From Polynucleobacter nymphae (GTDB taxonomy: Bacteria; Pseudomonadota; Gammaproteobacteria; Burkholderiales; Burkholderiaceae), in the NCBI RefSeq assembly GCF_018882155.1, contig NZ_JACVPA010000001.1:1054001-1118000 (forward strand): a DNA stretch of 64,000 bases, written 5' to 3'. The notes below the pieces were generated by a model. It did not search any database and was not told where the DNA came from. It saw only the letters and a program-made list of their open reading frames with translations. Shown piece by piece: positions 36,049 to 47,629 of the stretch. The stretch's first letter is position 1. Each line of letters opens with the position of its first letter. Position numbers and translations under genes: made by a program.

Positions 36049-37118
36049 ATGCCCACCCCCGCACAATCAGCGCAAACCTCAGCTACTCGCAAGGTTGCAT
36101 GTGGTTTAGCTAAAGCATGCGCACGCAAAGCCATCTCTTTAAGGTCCGCACGATTAAAGTTTTGGATCATCAATGCTAAATCTTGTGGATTGAGGTATTT
36201 CTGCGGTAATAAGATAGCAGCATTAGCATCAGCTAAAAATTTTGCATTAGCAGTTTGATGATCATCAATCGCAAATGGGAAAGGAATTAAGCAAGCAGCA
36301 ACGCCACAAGCTGCTAGCTCTGATACCGTCATTGCTCCAGCGCGGCAAATCACAAGATCTGCTTGTGCATATGCAGATGGCATATCGTCAATAAAAGGAA
36401 GAACATCGGCCTTCACTCCTAAATCAGCATAGCGCTTTTGCAAGTCAGCTAAATGCTTATCGCCTGCTTGATGAGTAACCTGAGGACGCGCATCTTGAGA
36501 AATTAATGCCAATGCCGCAGGGATATTTTCATTTAGCGCAGCTGCGCCCAAACTACCACCCACTACCAATATAGATAGAGGACCTTGACGCTGTTCATAG
36601 CGCAATGCAGGTACTGAAATATGATCAAATTCTTCGCGAATAGGGTTGCCTACCCACTCGGCATTCGCCATCGTATTTGGGAAGCCAGTCAATGTCCGCA
36701 TGGCAATTTTCGCAAGCGCACGATTTGCACTGCCTGCTACAGAGTTAGATTCATGCAGCACTAAGGGGCGCTTTAATAATTTAGTTACTAAGCCACCGGG
36801 GAAGGTAATATAACCACCCATACCCAAGACCACAGATGGTTTTATACGACGCATAATCTTCCAACTTTGAAAGCAAGCACGCATTAAATTCATTGGCAGC
36901 ATCAATTTAGCTTTGAGCCCTTTGCCACGCAAACCACCAAACTCAACAGCTTCAAATGGAAAATCACAAGACTTCACGAGGCGGTATTCCATACCATTTT
37001 GATTGCCCAACCATGACACATTCCAACCGCAGATCCGTAAATATTCAGCGACAGCAAGTCCCGGGAAGATATGCCCACCCGTACCACCAGCCATCACCAA
37101 AATTGAGGGTTTTGTCAC
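36045..37118 (-). CDS. murG: UDP-GlcNAc--undecaprenyl-pyrophosphoryl-MurNAc-pentapeptide transferase
   Basis: GT-B glycosyltransferase that converts lipid I to lipid II on the cytosolic face of the membrane. N-terminal glycine motif [10 protein letters not shown] (11-20), second loop [14 protein letters not shown], and C-terminal nucleotide-binding [17 protein letters not shown]. It has 357 residues. The ATG overlaps the ftsW stop by 4 bp. Confidence 0.97.
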   Translation of the reverse strand: MTKPSILVMAGGTGGHIFPGLAVAEYLRICGWNVSWLGNQNGMEYRLVKSCDFPFEAVEFGGLRGKGLKAKLMLPMNLMRACFQSWKIMRRIKPSVVLGMGGYITFPGGLVTKLLKRPLVLHESNSVAGSANRALAKIAMRTLTGFPNTMANAEWVGNPIREEFDHISVPALRYEQRQGPLSILVVGGSLGAAALNENIPAALALISQDARPQVTHQAGDKHLADLQKRYADLGVKADVLPFIDDMPSAYAQADLVICRAGAMTVSELAACGVAACLIPFPFAIDDHQTANAKFLADANAAILLPQKYLNPQDLALMIQNFNRADLKEMALRAHALAKPHATLRVAEVCADCAGVGI

Positions 37119-38386
37119 AGCTTCCCTCCACGCATCAAAATACGATTCTCGTAATCAATTCGCAGCAGCATTGCAATTGCAATAGCGTTCATCAAAATTC
37201 CGGATCCACCGTAACTCACTAATGGCAATGTCAAACCCTTGGTGGGCAATAAGCCTAGATTCACACCCATATTAATAAAGGCTTGCCAACCAATCCAGAT
37301 AGCAACGCCCTTAGCCGCAAGACCGGCAAAACTCCGATCCAATTGCAAAGCAGTACGGCCAATTAAGAAGGCGCGTCGGACGATCCAATAAAACAAAAAG
37401 ATCATGACAACTACGCCAACGAAGCCAAGCTCTTCACCAATGACCGCCATGATGAAGTCGGTATGCGCTTCAGGTAAGTAGTGTAATTTTTCGACACTGC
37501 CACCAAGCCCAGTGCCAAACCACTCCCCGCGACCAAAGGCCATTAAGGAATGGGTTAGTTGATAACCTTTATTTGCAGCGTTATCCACCTGCCATGGATC
37601 CATAAACGCGAGCATACGACCACGACGGAATGGTGAGAGTGCGATCATCGCTGCGCCACTCATTAAACCAACTGCAACCAAACCACCAAACAACTTGGCA
37701 TTAATGCCGCCCAAAAACAAGATTCCGAATGCAATTAAAGCGACCACTACGAATGCACCCATATCAGGCTCAGCCATCAACAGACCGCCAACCAAGGCAA
37801 CAGCAATGCCCATTGGCAACATCCCCTTAACAAAAGAATGTAGATATTCTTGGCGCTGAACTGTGTAGCTTGCAGCAAAAATGATGGCTGCAAATTTCAT
37901 TAATTCAGATGGCTGGAAATTCATTAAGCCTAGTGGAATCCAACGTTTAGCTCCATTAACACCCTTACCAACACCAGGAATAAGAACTGCAATTAACAGC
38001 AACACGGTAAACCCAAAAATCAGAGGGGAATAACGATCCCACATTTTGGTTGGTATCTTAAACACCCAAACACCTACTCCAATAGCAATCGCCAAAGAAA
38101 TCATGTGACGGATTAAGAAAAAATTACTACTGTAATTTGCATACTTAGGACCATCGGCTAAAGTAATCGATGCTGAATACACCATTACTAAACCAATCAA
38201 CATGAGAGAGAGCACTGCCCATACGAGGAGTTGGTCGTATTCCATCATGCGTGAGCGGGTTTGCTCAACTCCAGATACTGCATCTCTTAAGCCAGTACGA
38301 AAGTTATCAATCTCACCTCGAGAAAAATTCCAAAAGCGATCTAAACCTAAACGATTGTCAGGGAAAAATTTATCTTTTAGATTCAC
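37115..38386 (-). CDS. ftsW: SEDS glycosyltransferase FtsW
   Basis: Septal peptidoglycan polymerase working with FtsI. Polytopic membrane protein of 423 residues, about ten hydrophobic helices, with the SEDS signatures NGAKRWIPLGLMNFQPSELM and LPTKGLTLPLVSYGGSGI. The N-terminal cytosolic tail of about 50 residues is longer than in E. coli. It overlaps murD and murG by 4 bp each. Confidence 0.96.
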   Translation of the reverse strand: MNLKDKFFPDNRLGLDRFWNFSRGEIDNFRTGLRDAVSGVEQTRSRMMEYDQLLVWAVLSLMLIGLVMVYSASITLADGPKYANYSSNFFLIRHMISLAIAIGVGVWVFKIPTKMWDRYSPLIFGFTVLLLIAVLIPGVGKGVNGAKRWIPLGLMNFQPSELMKFAAIIFAASYTVQRQEYLHSFVKGMLPMGIAVALVGGLLMAEPDMGAFVVVALIAFGILFLGGINAKLFGGLVAVGLMSGAAMIALSPFRRGRMLAFMDPWQVDNAANKGYQLTHSLMAFGRGEWFGTGLGGSVEKLHYLPEAHTDFIMAVIGEELGFVGVVVMIFLFYWIVRRAFLIGRTALQLDRSFAGLAAKGVAIWIGWQAFINMGVNLGLLPTKGLTLPLVSYGGSGILMNAIAIAMLLRIDYENRILMRGGKL

Positions 38387-40023
38387 GCTTGAGCTCCTTC
38401 GAAACGCATTCCTAATTCTTCAACCTCACCAACAAAAGCCTGGGCACGAGCAACATAATCTTTAAACTGGTCAAAACTCGCACAAGCAGGAGAAAGTAAA
38501 ACTAAATCGCCAGACTGTGCTTGTTCTGCAGCCGTCCTGACGGCAGCTTCTAAGTTGCCACTCATCGTGCAAGGAACGTTATGGCCAAGGGCCTCTCCAA
38601 TTGCAGCGCCATCTTTACCAATCAAGAAAACGCCTTTAACAAAACGAAGAGAAGGTTCGCGTAATGGACCAAAGTCTTGCCCCTTACCATCACCGCCTGC
38701 AATTAACCAAATCCTCTTGCCGGATTCATTGCCACCTAAGCCATTTAGTGCAGCCACAGTTGCACCGACGTTCGTGCCCTTACTATCATCGATATACTCC
38801 ACATCATTGACGATCGCAATGCTCTGAACACGATGAGGCTCACCGTGATAATCACGCAAGCCATGCAAGAGAACATTCATCGGCAAGTTAGCAGATCTTG
38901 CCAATGCCAGTGCAGCTAGTGCATTCAATGCATTGTGGCGACCACGAATTCTGAGTGCGTCAGCCGGAATTAAACGCTTCAAACGAAGTGGCTCATCTTC
39001 TTTCCTTGTAGCAGATTTACGACGACGTTTAGGCTGTGGCTCAAGATCTTCATCTACCTCAGCCCATACCAGCCAGTCAATTCCACCAGCTCGCAAGTCA
39101 TGCTCGATACCAAAAGCGCCTTGCTCATCAGGTCTATTAGAGCCAAAAGTCACAATCGACTTCTCTACCTTTTGATCATCAGAAAGCAAATTCATTACGA
39201 TTGAGTCATCACGATTCAAGATGCAAATAGTATCTGCACCAAATATTTTTGCTTTTGCATCTGCATATGCGTGCATATCACCATGCCAATCCAAATGATC
39301 TTGTGTGATATTGAGAACAGTGGCTGCAGTTGCATTAAGGGTGTACGTATACAGCAATTGGAAGCTAGATAACTCCAGCACCCAGATATCAGGCATATCT
39401 TCAATTTGGTCAGCCTCATTCAGGCAAGTCATCAGCTTGTCTAATGCTGCAGGACTAATATTTCCCGCTACTGCAACCTTTTTGCCAGCACGCTCACAGA
39501 GCTGTCCTGTTAAGGCAGTGGTAGTTGTTTTCCCATTGGTACCGGTAATAGCCAACACTGCTGATGAATATGTAGAATTATTTGTTTCTGCCATGCGAGC
39601 TAAAGCTGTAATTGCACGTGCAAAAAATTCAATCTCGCTCCAAACATCAATCCTGGCTTTTCTAGCCGTTACTAAGAATGATTGAGTAGGCTCCTGAAGT
39701 GGAGATAAACCAGGACTGATCCCAATAACATCAATATCAGTTAATAGATCATCACTTAATGGCCCAAACTGAATATCGTTCAGTCCGGCTATTTTTAATG
39801 CATCAAGCCAGACATTTTGGCGTTCAGAAAATTGAGACTGATCACGCGTATCGATCAAACGAACGGTGGCGCCATTACGTAGACACCACTGAGCCATAGC
39901 AAACCCTGATTCACCTAGGCCCATAATCAAAAATCGGTGGGGAGCATGATAGCCTGCATCAGCTATAAAAGCAGGATTAGCGAAAGTGTTTTGTAAGTTC
40001 AGCATATTGACTTTTGGGCTCAC
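38383..40023 (-). CDS. murD: UDP-N-acetylmuramoylalanine--D-glutamate ligase with internal basic insertion
   Basis: Second Mur ligase, adding D-Glu. P-loop GTNGKTTTT (161-169); [21 protein letters not shown] and [13 protein letters not shown] follow in order. At 546 residues it is about 100 longer than E. coli MurD. Much of the excess is a charged insertion around 322-352 ([18 protein letters not shown] within it), ahead of [14 protein letters not shown]. The GTG start at 40023 overlaps the mraY stop (GTGA); an ATG at 40005 is an alternative. Confidence 0.95.
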   Translation of the reverse strand: MSPKVNMLNLQNTFANPAFIADAGYHAPHRFLIMGLGESGFAMAQWCLRNGATVRLIDTRDQSQFSERQNVWLDALKIAGLNDIQFGPLSDDLLTDIDVIGISPGLSPLQEPTQSFLVTARKARIDVWSEIEFFARAITALARMAETNNSTYSSAVLAITGTNGKTTTTALTGQLCERAGKKVAVAGNISPAALDKLMTCLNEADQIEDMPDIWVLELSSFQLLYTYTLNATAATVLNITQDHLDWHGDMHAYADAKAKIFGADTICILNRDDSIVMNLLSDDQKVEKSIVTFGSNRPDEQGAFGIEHDLRAGGIDWLVWAEVDEDLEPQPKRRRKSATRKEDEPLRLKRLIPADALRIRGRHNALNALAALALARSANLPMNVLLHGLRDYHGEPHRVQSIAIVNDVEYIDDSKGTNVGATVAALNGLGGNESGKRIWLIAGGDGKGQDFGPLREPSLRFVKGVFLIGKDGAAIGEALGHNVPCTMSGNLEAAVRTAAEQAQSGDLVLLSPACASFDQFKDYVARAQAFVGEVEELGMRFEGAQA

Positions 40024-41189
40024 CGTAATTTCAGGCTAGATAAGCCAATTAATACCAATAGGATGGTGATGATCCAGAAACGGACGACTACTTGCGTTTC
40101 TTTCCAACCACCTAATTCAAAATGATGATGAAGTGGGGCCATGCGGAAAATACGGCGGCCTTCACCAGAATATTTTTTAGTTAACTTGAACCACAATACT
40201 TGTAGCATTACCGAAACAGTTTCTGCAACGAATACTCCACCCATCACAAAGAGCACAATCTCTTGGCGCACAATCACGGCGATGGTTCCCAGTGCGCCGC
40301 CCAGAGCAAGCGCCCCAACGTCACCCATAAAGACTTGCGCAGGATGCGTGTTGTACCAGAGGAAAGCTAAACCAGCCCCTCCCATAGCGCCACAAAAGAT
40401 CATCAACTCACCAGCACCAGGAATATAGGGAAACAATAAATATTTGGCATAAATTGCATTACCCATCACATAAGCAAATGCACCTAATGCAGCCCCCACC
40501 AAAATAACAGGCATGATCACCAGGCCATCAAGGCCATCAGTCAGGTTCACAGCATTACTGCTACCAACGATCACTAAATAACTTAAGATGATGAAGCCCA
40601 TCATGCCCAGTGGATAACTAACTTCTTTAATAAAGGGCAACAGTAAGTTTGTTTTTGCTGGAAGATCCAAGGCAAAACCACTCCTAAACCATTCATAGAA
40701 AAGTTGGAGTACTTTAAAATTATTCACCTCTGAGACTGAGAAGGCTAAATAGATTGCTGCAAATAAACCAATCAAAGTTTGCCAAAGAAATTTTTCTCTT
40801 GAGGCCATTCCCTTGGGATCTTGATGGACAACCTTACGATAATCATCCGCCCAACCAATTGCACCAAACCCAAAAGTGACAATCATCACAATCCAGATAA
40901 AACGATTGCTTAAGTCCGCCCACAGTACACAAGAAACAAAAATACCAATCAAAATTAAAACTCCACCCATTGTTGGAGTGCCAGTTTTGACTAAATGGGT
41001 TTGTGGGCCATCAGTTCGGACGGCCTGGCCCATTTTTAAGGCGGTCAATTTACGAATAACCCATGGTCCTGCAGCCAAACCAATCAATAAGGCCGTGACT
41101 GTTGCCATCACTGCTCTAAAAGTAATGTAGTTAAAGACTCTGAAGAACCCAAAATCATCCTGTAGCCATTGCGCCAAAATTAAGAGCAT
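40020..41189 (-). CDS. mraY: Phospho-N-acetylmuramoyl-pentapeptide transferase
   Basis: Integral membrane enzyme making lipid I from UDP-MurNAc-pentapeptide and undecaprenyl phosphate. About ten hydrophobic helices. Conserved motifs: GTPTMGG with ILIGIFV, the catalytic DD in [19 protein letters not shown] and [15 protein letters not shown] with the His cluster. It has 389 residues and overlaps murF by 10 bp. Confidence 0.97.
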   Translation of the reverse strand: MLLILAQWLQDDFGFFRVFNYITFRAVMATVTALLIGLAAGPWVIRKLTALKMGQAVRTDGPQTHLVKTGTPTMGGVLILIGIFVSCVLWADLSNRFIWIVMIVTFGFGAIGWADDYRKVVHQDPKGMASREKFLWQTLIGLFAAIYLAFSVSEVNNFKVLQLFYEWFRSGFALDLPAKTNLLLPFIKEVSYPLGMMGFIILSYLVIVGSSNAVNLTDGLDGLVIMPVILVGAALGAFAYVMGNAIYAKYLLFPYIPGAGELMIFCGAMGGAGLAFLWYNTHPAQVFMGDVGALALGGALGTIAVIVRQEIVLFVMGGVFVAETVSVMLQVLWFKLTKKYSGEGRRIFRMAPLHHHFELGGWKETQVVVRFWIITILLVLIGLSSLKLR

Positions 41190-42628
41190 GTTTTCGCCTC
41201 CTCTAACAAGGCTTGCACTACACGCTCCATGCGCATAAAACGTGAACCTTTAACTAAAATATTTAAATGTTCATTGCTTCCAGTTGACTGGGCATGTAAT
41301 GCGTCCCTCAACTGCACAATCAGACTGTCCATTTCAGAAAAATGTTTTGCGCTAGCGGTAGATGTCCTATTCCTCTGAACATCGTTAAAGCCTTTAATCA
41401 CAAATTGGCATTGCTCACCTAAAGCAAATAATTTAGTGACTCCCTGCTCGGCAGCATAAGCACCAACCTCGCGATGAAACTCAGGTCCTTGGTTGCCAAC
41501 TTCACCCATATCACCTAAAACTAACCAAGCTATATTGCCTGACTGCTTTAGTGCATCAATTGCCGCTCTGACTGAATCTGGGTTAGCGTTGTAGCTGTCA
41601 TCAATTAAGGTGTGATGAGGATCAATCTTCTTGGCCTGCATACGTCCATTTACAGGCGCGAATGATTCAAGGCCTTCCTTTATTTTTTCGAGACTGACAC
41701 CAGCTGCTACTGCAACAGCACTAGCAGCTAATGCATTACGTGCATTATGACTGCCTAAAGTATTTAATTGAACCTCTACAGAACCTAACTCTGTCTGCAC
41801 CTCTACATGGCCATTACTCAATAGGCGCCCCATTACTGCAGCCTTTACTGTAGTCTGGCCGGACAGCAGAACAAAATCAATTACCTTACGTCCAGCAGCA
41901 GCCTCCTGCCAGACGCCAGCAAACTCAGAGTCTGCTGGGAAGACAGCAATACCATTATTTGGTAGAGCAGAAATTGCATTGGAGTGCTCTTGTGCCACTG
42001 CAGCTACAGTAGCCATGAACTCTTGATGCTCACGCTGTGCATTGTTAATCAATGCAATATTCGCCTGTGCAATGTTTGCTAACTGAGCAGTTTCACCTGG
42101 GTGATTCATACCTAACTCAACTACGGCAAGCCGATCTGTCGAGCGGAGCTTTAATAAGGTGAGTGGTAGACCAATATCATTATTCAGATTACCTTTAGTG
42201 ACAAGCGTGTGCTGCTCACCTACCGCAGCCTTGAATATCGAAGCAATCATTTCTTTAACAGTCGTTTTACCGTTACTACCAGTCACCAAAGCTAATGGAA
42301 TAGTGTGATTAGTGCGCCAAGCTTTTGCTAATAATCCCAGGCTGATGCGAGTATCGTCAACGAAAACGGCGGGCAGATTTGTAGGGCATCTATCTTTGTT
42401 ACTAATGAGTACTGCCGCTGCTCCTGCTTTAGCAACATCAGATAAAAAGTCATGCGCATCAAAGCGCTCACCTGCCAAAGCTATAAACAATTCTTTTGAG
42501 TCAATCTGACGGCTATCAGTTCCAACCCTTGAAATATTTAATGACTGAGCATCTTTTGCGGAAATATTCAGCAGAGCGCTTCCAGGCAACATGGCATGCA
42601 CTTGCGCAAGTGTTGTCATTGCAGACAT
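41180..42628 (-). CDS. murF: UDP-N-acetylmuramoyl-tripeptide--D-alanyl-D-alanine ligase
   Basis: Last cytosolic Mur ligase, adding D-Ala-D-Ala from Ddl. P-loop [11 protein letters not shown] (117-127), then [21 protein letters not shown] and [16 protein letters not shown], the last typical of MurF. It has 482 residues. The ATG at 42628 overlaps the murE stop by one base (TAATG); an ATG three codons later is possible. Confidence 0.96.
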   Translation of the reverse strand: MSAMTTLAQVHAMLPGSALLNISAKDAQSLNISRVGTDSRQIDSKELFIALAGERFDAHDFLSDVAKAGAAAVLISNKDRCPTNLPAVFVDDTRISLGLLAKAWRTNHTIPLALVTGSNGKTTVKEMIASIFKAAVGEQHTLVTKGNLNNDIGLPLTLLKLRSTDRLAVVELGMNHPGETAQLANIAQANIALINNAQREHQEFMATVAAVAQEHSNAISALPNNGIAVFPADSEFAGVWQEAAAGRKVIDFVLLSGQTTVKAAVMGRLLSNGHVEVQTELGSVEVQLNTLGSHNARNALAASAVAVAAGVSLEKIKEGLESFAPVNGRMQAKKIDPHHTLIDDSYNANPDSVRAAIDALKQSGNIAWLVLGDMGEVGNQGPEFHREVGAYAAEQGVTKLFALGEQCQFVIKGFNDVQRNRTSTASAKHFSEMDSLIVQLRDALHAQSTGSNEHLNILVKGSRFMRMERVVQALLEEAKTCS

Positions 42629-44175
42629 TAAGCTATTCCTCCGCTAGCCAAGCGAATATGCTCTTGGTCGGAGAAATCAAATTTCTTACCATTAATTTCT
42701 TGGGTGGTTTCGTGACCTTTCCCAGCAACTAAGACAACATCTTGAGGGGCAGCATTACGCACAGCAGCCATAATCGCTGAAGAGCGATCGACAATCATCT
42801 GTACATTTGAATTCTGACTGATGCCGCTACGAATCTTCTCCATGATTGCCTGTGGCTCTTCAGATCTGGGGTTATCGCTGGTAATAATGATTTGATGAGC
42901 ATATTGCTGAGCCACCGCACCCATCTGAGGACGTTTACCAATATCACGCTCGCCACCACAGCCAAATACACACCAAATTTTTCCACCACGCTGCTGCGCA
43001 ATGGGGGCTATGGCTTGTAAAGTCTTTTCGAGAGCATCAGGTGTGTGAGCGTAATCAACCACTACCAACAAACCTTCTGATTTTTGCTGCTTACCCACTT
43101 GAATTAATTCCATGCGTCCAAGAACGGGGCGTAATTGACTTACCCGCTTACTAGCCTCACCACAAGTGAGGCCTTGAGTTAACAATACAGTCCACACTGC
43201 AAGCGCATTACTTAAATTGAATTCACCTAATAAAGGAATATGCAAGGTATTGCTACTGATTCCCTCGTATGTAAATAGAGAGTCATATCCAGCACCATTC
43301 AAAATGCTATCTTTAGCGTAAATACGCTGCAAACGATCACCAAACTTTTCAAATCCCTTAAGTGCGCTTTGGTTAATTGTGTATGCCCAAACTTTAATGC
43401 CGCCCTTAGCTAAAAGCTTCATAGCAATCTCGCGGCCGAATGCATCATCTAAATTAATGACGGCATGCTCTAGCCCTGCCAGCTGGAATATTTTTGCTTT
43501 TGCCTGTGCATAGTTAGTCATACTGCCGTGATAATCCAAATGGTCTTGTGTCAGATTTGTAAACACAGCGCAATTTAATTGGGTGCCAGCTACCCGATTT
43601 TGATGCAAGGCATGTGATGACACTTCCATCGCTACTTGCTTAGCACCGGCATTCAGCAACTCTTTAAATTGAGTTTGTAGCTTTGGTGCATCTGGAGTGG
43701 TATAGCCAGTTTGTACCAAAGAACCTGGAAAGCCTGTCCCTAAAGTACCTAATACTGCCATGCGCTGATTCGGCCCATCCAAAGCCTGAGCCAACCATTG
43801 TGTGACGCTCGTTTTACCGTTCGTGCCTGTTACACCAATCACCTTTAATTGCTTGCTTGGATGGTCGTACCATTGCGCTGATAATTCTCCAACTTTTTCT
43901 GCCAGGTTTTCAATCGCGATGCATTTTGGGTGATCTAGATATTGAGCGTTACAACCTAGAGGGTCAAACACTACTGCTGCTGCGCCACTCTCCAATGCAG
44001 CCTCAATGAATTGACGACCATCTCGTAATGCATTGCCATGACCAACAGGATAAGCAAAAAAGATATCGCCAGACTGAATCTGGCGACTATCCGCGCTGAC
44101 CTTAGCAGTGCTATTTGCCAGGCTGTGCAAGTATTCAATCAGATGATTGGGTTCTATATTCAATGCTGCCCTCAT
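42628..44175 (-). CDS. murE: UDP-N-acetylmuramoyl-tripeptide synthetase, meso-diaminopimelate type
   Basis: Third Mur ligase. P-loop GTNGKTSVTQW (117-127). The DNPR motif at about 434-437 (ITSDNPRSEEP) marks meso-diaminopimelate rather than lysine as third residue. Other motifs: EVSSHALHQNRV, FTNLTQDHLDYHGSM and VDYAHTPDALEKTL. It has 515 residues and overlaps ftsI by 4 bp. Confidence 0.96.
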   Translation of the reverse strand: MRAALNIEPNHLIEYLHSLANSTAKVSADSRQIQSGDIFFAYPVGHGNALRDGRQFIEAALESGAAAVVFDPLGCNAQYLDHPKCIAIENLAEKVGELSAQWYDHPSKQLKVIGVTGTNGKTSVTQWLAQALDGPNQRMAVLGTLGTGFPGSLVQTGYTTPDAPKLQTQFKELLNAGAKQVAMEVSSHALHQNRVAGTQLNCAVFTNLTQDHLDYHGSMTNYAQAKAKIFQLAGLEHAVINLDDAFGREIAMKLLAKGGIKVWAYTINQSALKGFEKFGDRLQRIYAKDSILNGAGYDSLFTYEGISSNTLHIPLLGEFNLSNALAVWTVLLTQGLTCGEASKRVSQLRPVLGRMELIQVGKQQKSEGLLVVVDYAHTPDALEKTLQAIAPIAQQRGGKIWCVFGCGGERDIGKRPQMGAVAQQYAHQIIITSDNPRSEEPQAIMEKIRSGISQNSNVQMIVDRSSAIMAAVRNAAPQDVVLVAGKGHETTQEINGKKFDFSDQEHIRLASGGIA

Positions 44176-45944
44176 CTTTTCAGAACCACCTGCTGCGTCT
44201 GTACATTTGCAGTACGAATCTCTTCAGGACTCTTATCTTGCAAAACCATTTGCTTCACTTTGTTATCTGGTAATACATTGAGAGTATTCAGTGTTTCACT
44301 CACAATGGTTGAGAACACTGGTGCAGCAACATCGCCACCATAGTGACTGCCACCAGTTGGTTCATCAATCATTACCGCCACCACAATCCGAGGAGCGCTA
44401 ATCGGCGCTAAGCCGGCAAAGTAAGCGCGGTATTTATTTCCATACCCCTTCCCAACCAATTTATGAGCTGTACCTGTCTTACCGCCAACTCTAAAGCCTT
44501 CAGCTTGCGCCTTGATAGCAGTACCGCCAGGCTCAGTGACTGTTTCAAGCATGGTGCGCATTTCAATTGCAGTCTTAGCTGAAAGAACTCTGGTGCCTGG
44601 TTTGAAATCAGGGCTACGCTCAATGGTGAGTGGCACTAATTCACCGTCACGCGCAAATACCGTATATGCCCTTGCCATCTGAAAGAGCGATGCAGAAATT
44701 CCGTAGCCAAATGCAATGCGCGCTTGATCAGTTGGCATCCACTTTTTAAATGGATGCACCGTTCCAGCAACAGCTCCAGGGAAGCCAATTTTAGGTGCCT
44801 GACCTAAACCAACCGCAGTATAAAAATCCCACATCTCTTCTGGGGATAGGTTGTTCATAGCAATTTTTGCGGTACCGATATTGCTTGATTTCTGAATGAT
44901 CTCTGCAACTGTTAGATTTCCATAAGGGTGCGTGTCAGTAATGGGTTTAGGTCCGATAAGATACTTAGCACCAATCACCATATTGGTCTCTGGCTTTACT
45001 GCACCCTTTTCTAAAGCAATTGCAATCGTTAATGGCTTCATGGTTGAGCCAGGCTCAAATGTATCTGTCAGCACGCGATTACGAAGCTGCTCACCCGTGA
45101 GATATTTACGGTCATTTGGGTTGTAACTTGGGTAATTGGCCAAAGCCAAAATTTCTCCCGTCTGCGTATCTAGAACTACAGCACCGCCAGCTTTAGCGTG
45201 GTGCTTCTCAACTGCGTCCTTAACAGCGTTGTAAGCTAGATACTGAATCTTGCTATCAATAGAGAGATTTAAATCCTTACCGTTTTGCGGCAACTGCAAG
45301 ATCGCCATTTCCTCAACAACACGACCTAAGCGATCAACCACTACACGCCTTTGACCGGGATGGCCAGCAAGCTCTTTCTCTCTAGAAAGCTCCATACCCT
45401 CTTGCCCACGATCCTCAACATTCGTAAAGCCAACGACGTGTGCCATCGCTTCACCCTCTGGATAGAAGCGGCGATATTCATTATTTAAGCCAATACCCGG
45501 AATTTCTAATTGCTTAATTTGTTGTGCGATTGCCGGCTCAACCTGGCGCTTTAAGAAAATCTGCTTACGATCTTCTTTTAATTTTTTGCGCAACTCTGAT
45601 TCGCTCATCTGCAATAGACTGGCAAGCTTTTGTACTTTAACTGCGGCCAAATCATCAGGGACTGTGTCGTTATAAGCAATCACAGACTTTGCTTCCAAGC
45701 TGGTAGCTATGACTTGACCATTGCGATCCAAAATTTTTCCACGACTTGCAGGTAACTCCAATTCGCGCTGAGTTCCTCTCACTCCCTTAGCTTCATAGAA
45801 TGCGTTTCCTGGACCCTGAATCCAGAATGCACGTAGCAATAACATCATGAAAACGAAGAATAAAAGGAATAACATCAAGCGCGACCGCCACATCGGCAGG
45901 CGCAATACTAAATTTGGCGTAGTAGAAAAACCAACCGGCCTCAT
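44172..45944 (-). CDS. ftsI: Septal transpeptidase FtsI (PBP3)
   Basis: Class B penicillin-binding protein crosslinking septal murein. One N-terminal membrane helix (MLFLLFFVFMMLLLRAFW) anchors it. The transpeptidase triad is complete: STMK (300-303), SSN (353-355) and KTGTA (489-493). The PBP dimerisation domain has LELPASRGKILDRNGQVIA. It has 590 residues and overlaps ftsL by 4 bp. Confidence 0.97.
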   Translation of the reverse strand: MRPVGFSTTPNLVLRLPMWRSRLMLFLLFFVFMMLLLRAFWIQGPGNAFYEAKGVRGTQRELELPASRGKILDRNGQVIATSLEAKSVIAYNDTVPDDLAAVKVQKLASLLQMSESELRKKLKEDRKQIFLKRQVEPAIAQQIKQLEIPGIGLNNEYRRFYPEGEAMAHVVGFTNVEDRGQEGMELSREKELAGHPGQRRVVVDRLGRVVEEMAILQLPQNGKDLNLSIDSKIQYLAYNAVKDAVEKHHAKAGGAVVLDTQTGEILALANYPSYNPNDRKYLTGEQLRNRVLTDTFEPGSTMKPLTIAIALEKGAVKPETNMVIGAKYLIGPKPITDTHPYGNLTVAEIIQKSSNIGTAKIAMNNLSPEEMWDFYTAVGLGQAPKIGFPGAVAGTVHPFKKWMPTDQARIAFGYGISASLFQMARAYTVFARDGELVPLTIERSPDFKPGTRVLSAKTAIEMRTMLETVTEPGGTAIKAQAEGFRVGGKTGTAHKLVGKGYGNKYRAYFAGLAPISAPRIVVAVMIDEPTGGSHYGGDVAAPVFSTIVSETLNTLNVLPDNKVKQMVLQDKSPEEIRTANVQTQQVVLKR

Positions 45945-46207
45945 TTAGCCTCCCTTAAGTACAAAGTACGTTCAGGAGAAATTGGCGACATACGTAATTG
46001 GTTCCGCGCAACATCACGAATACGCGCAGACTTCGAAAGATTGCGTTGCTCATATTCCAAGCGTAACCAGTCTTGATTTAATTTACGCTCTTCAATTTGG
46101 GCGCGCTCTTGAGCAATAAATAGTTTGCGCGCACGTTGCTGAGCTGCTACTAGTGATAAGGCGCAAATCAATAACAAGGCGAGCAAAGTCAAGGTGGCGC
46201 GATTCAT
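45941..46207 (-). CDS. ftsL: Cell division protein FtsL
   Basis: Small bitopic divisome protein of 88 residues that joins FtsB and FtsQ. It has an N-terminal membrane helix ([17 protein letters not shown]) followed by a predicted coiled coil with many charged residues ([20 protein letters not shown]). Sequence identity across the family is low; the call rests on topology, length and position between rsmH and ftsI, both overlapped by 4 bp. Confidence 0.9.
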   Translation of the reverse strand: MNRATLTLLALLLICALSLVAAQQRARKLFIAQERAQIEERKLNQDWLRLEYEQRNLSKSARIRDVARNQLRMSPISPERTLYLREAK

Positions 46208-47154
46208 GCAGATGCATCCATCCGTTTTTCGGCAATACGCATGATGGCTGAACGGGCACGTGGATTTTCTAGAACCTCTGCTTCGCTTGGCTTAACGCGG
46301 CCAATAATTTCTAAAACGCTTTGCGGCAAGTCCTTTTCGCGCACAGGTAAACCACGTGGTAGCTCTACCTTTGAATGCGTCTGTAGAAACTGTTTCACGA
46401 TGCGATCTTCCAGTGAATGAAAACTAATCACTACAAGTCTTGCTCCTGGTTTTAATAAGCTCAAAGCAGCTTTCAGGCCAAGCTCTAAATCCTCTAGCTC
46501 GCGGTTAATAAAAATACGCAATGCTTGGAAAGTCCTAGTCGCTGGATCTTGACCGGCTTCACGTGTACGCACCACGCTAGCAACCAAACCTGCTAGTTGT
46601 GTGGTTGTTTTTAGGGACAAACCTTCTTCTCGCTTTGCCACAATGGCTTTAGCGATCTGAAATGCAAAACGCTCTTCTCCATAAGTCTTAATCACGTGCG
46701 TGATTTCCTCCTGCGGCGCCTGCTCTAACCACTGTGCAGCCGTTAAACCCTGATCCGTATTCATCCGCATATCGAGTGGGCCCTCGCGACGAAAGGAGAA
46801 GCCCCGATGCGCTTCGTCTACCTGCGGCGAACTGATTCCCAAATCCAACAAAATTCCATCGACCGATTCTGTTTGCGCGTACTGATCCATCTGCGCAAAA
46901 CTGTCGTGCACAATGGTTAGACGTGGATCGTTGATTTGCTGTGCGACTGCAATCGCATCTAAATCCTTGTCGAAAGAAATCATGCGCGCAGATGAGGGAA
47001 GCTGTTTGAGTAAGGCTTGTGTATGACCACCGCGCCCAAATGTTCCATCGATTACCAAAATATTTTTTGCTGTGTTTTGTTTTTGAATGAGCGGGCCATT
47101 GATTAGCGCCGTCACCGCCTCGGCCAGTAATACTGGGCGATGAGTTATGTTCAT
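46204..47154 (-). CDS. rsmH: 16S rRNA (cytosine(1402)-N4)-methyltransferase
   Basis: SAM-dependent methyltransferase (formerly MraW). SAM motif region [16 protein letters not shown] at about 34-49, and [20 protein letters not shown] with [15 protein letters not shown], plus the C-terminal [16 protein letters not shown]. It has 316 residues. It follows mraZ after 12 bp and overlaps ftsL by 4 bp. Confidence 0.97.
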   Translation of the reverse strand: MNITHRPVLLAEAVTALINGPLIQKQNTAKNILVIDGTFGRGGHTQALLKQLPSSARMISFDKDLDAIAVAQQINDPRLTIVHDSFAQMDQYAQTESVDGILLDLGISSPQVDEAHRGFSFRREGPLDMRMNTDQGLTAAQWLEQAPQEEITHVIKTYGEERFAFQIAKAIVAKREEGLSLKTTTQLAGLVASVVRTREAGQDPATRTFQALRIFINRELEDLELGLKAALSLLKPGARLVVISFHSLEDRIVKQFLQTHSKVELPRGLPVREKDLPQSVLEIIGRVKPSEAEVLENPRARSAIMRIAEKRMDASA

Positions 47155-47166
47155 GGCACCCTGTCA

Positions 47167-47598
47167 TCAAAAATTAAATTGCTTGAGTGCTTCAGGCATG
47201 CCTAGTACAATCGCAGCCTGTTCTTTTGCAGCGTATGTAGCTGCGTCCCACAATTCCAAGTGACTACCCATGCCAAGCAGGATTACTTCTTTTTCAATTC
47301 CTGCTGCTGCGCGCAATTCGGGGCTCACCAAAATTCGGCCAGCATTATCCAAATCAATTTCTGCTGCATTACCAAGAAAAATTCTGCGCCACCAATGCGC
47401 ATCCATTGGCAGTTGCGCAACTCGTGCTCTAAAACTTTCCCACTCCGGTCTTGGAAATAGCAACAGACAACCATCTGGATGTTTTGTGAGCGTGAGGCGG
47501 CCTTCACCTTGAACCAACAAGGCGTCACGATGCTTGGCCGGAACAGACATCCGTCCTTTTGCATCTAAATTGAGAGCTGAAGCACCTTGAAACACCAT
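47167..47598 (-). CDS. mraZ: Transcriptional regulator MraZ
   Basis: First gene of the dcw cluster; a DNA-binding protein with two SpoVT/AbrB-like domains that in E. coli represses its own operon. The start [20 protein letters not shown] is characteristic, and the second domain repeats the pattern ([18 protein letters not shown]). It has 143 residues. Three matching operator repeats lie directly upstream, the nearest ending four bases before the start codon. Confidence 0.96.
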   Translation of the reverse strand: MVFQGASALNLDAKGRMSVPAKHRDALLVQGEGRLTLTKHPDGCLLLFPRPEWESFRARVAQLPMDAHWWRRIFLGNAAEIDLDNAGRILVSPELRAAAGIEKEVILLGMGSHLELWDAATYAAKEQAAIVLGMPEALKQFNF

Positions 47599-47602
47599 TT
47601 AC

Positions 47603-47629
47603 CCCACTTTTTCACACTTCCTCCCACTT
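47603..47629 (-). promoter_or_regulatory. MraZ operator: three direct repeats at 10-bp period
   Basis: On the minus strand, AAGTGGG, AAGTGTG and AAGTGGG start exactly 10 bp apart (plus-strand positions 47623-47629, 47613-47619, 47603-47609). MraZ of E. coli binds tandem TGGG repeats before mraZ, so this is the expected autoregulatory site. The distal repeat overlaps the -10 box and the others lie across the transcription start and leader. Confidence 0.87.

Noticed and set aside
46688..47170. 160-codon frame on the minus strand overlapping rsmH
   Set aside because: Same strand, different frame from rsmH, whose motifs are clear; the alternative translation is rich in His, Ser and Arg without family resemblance.
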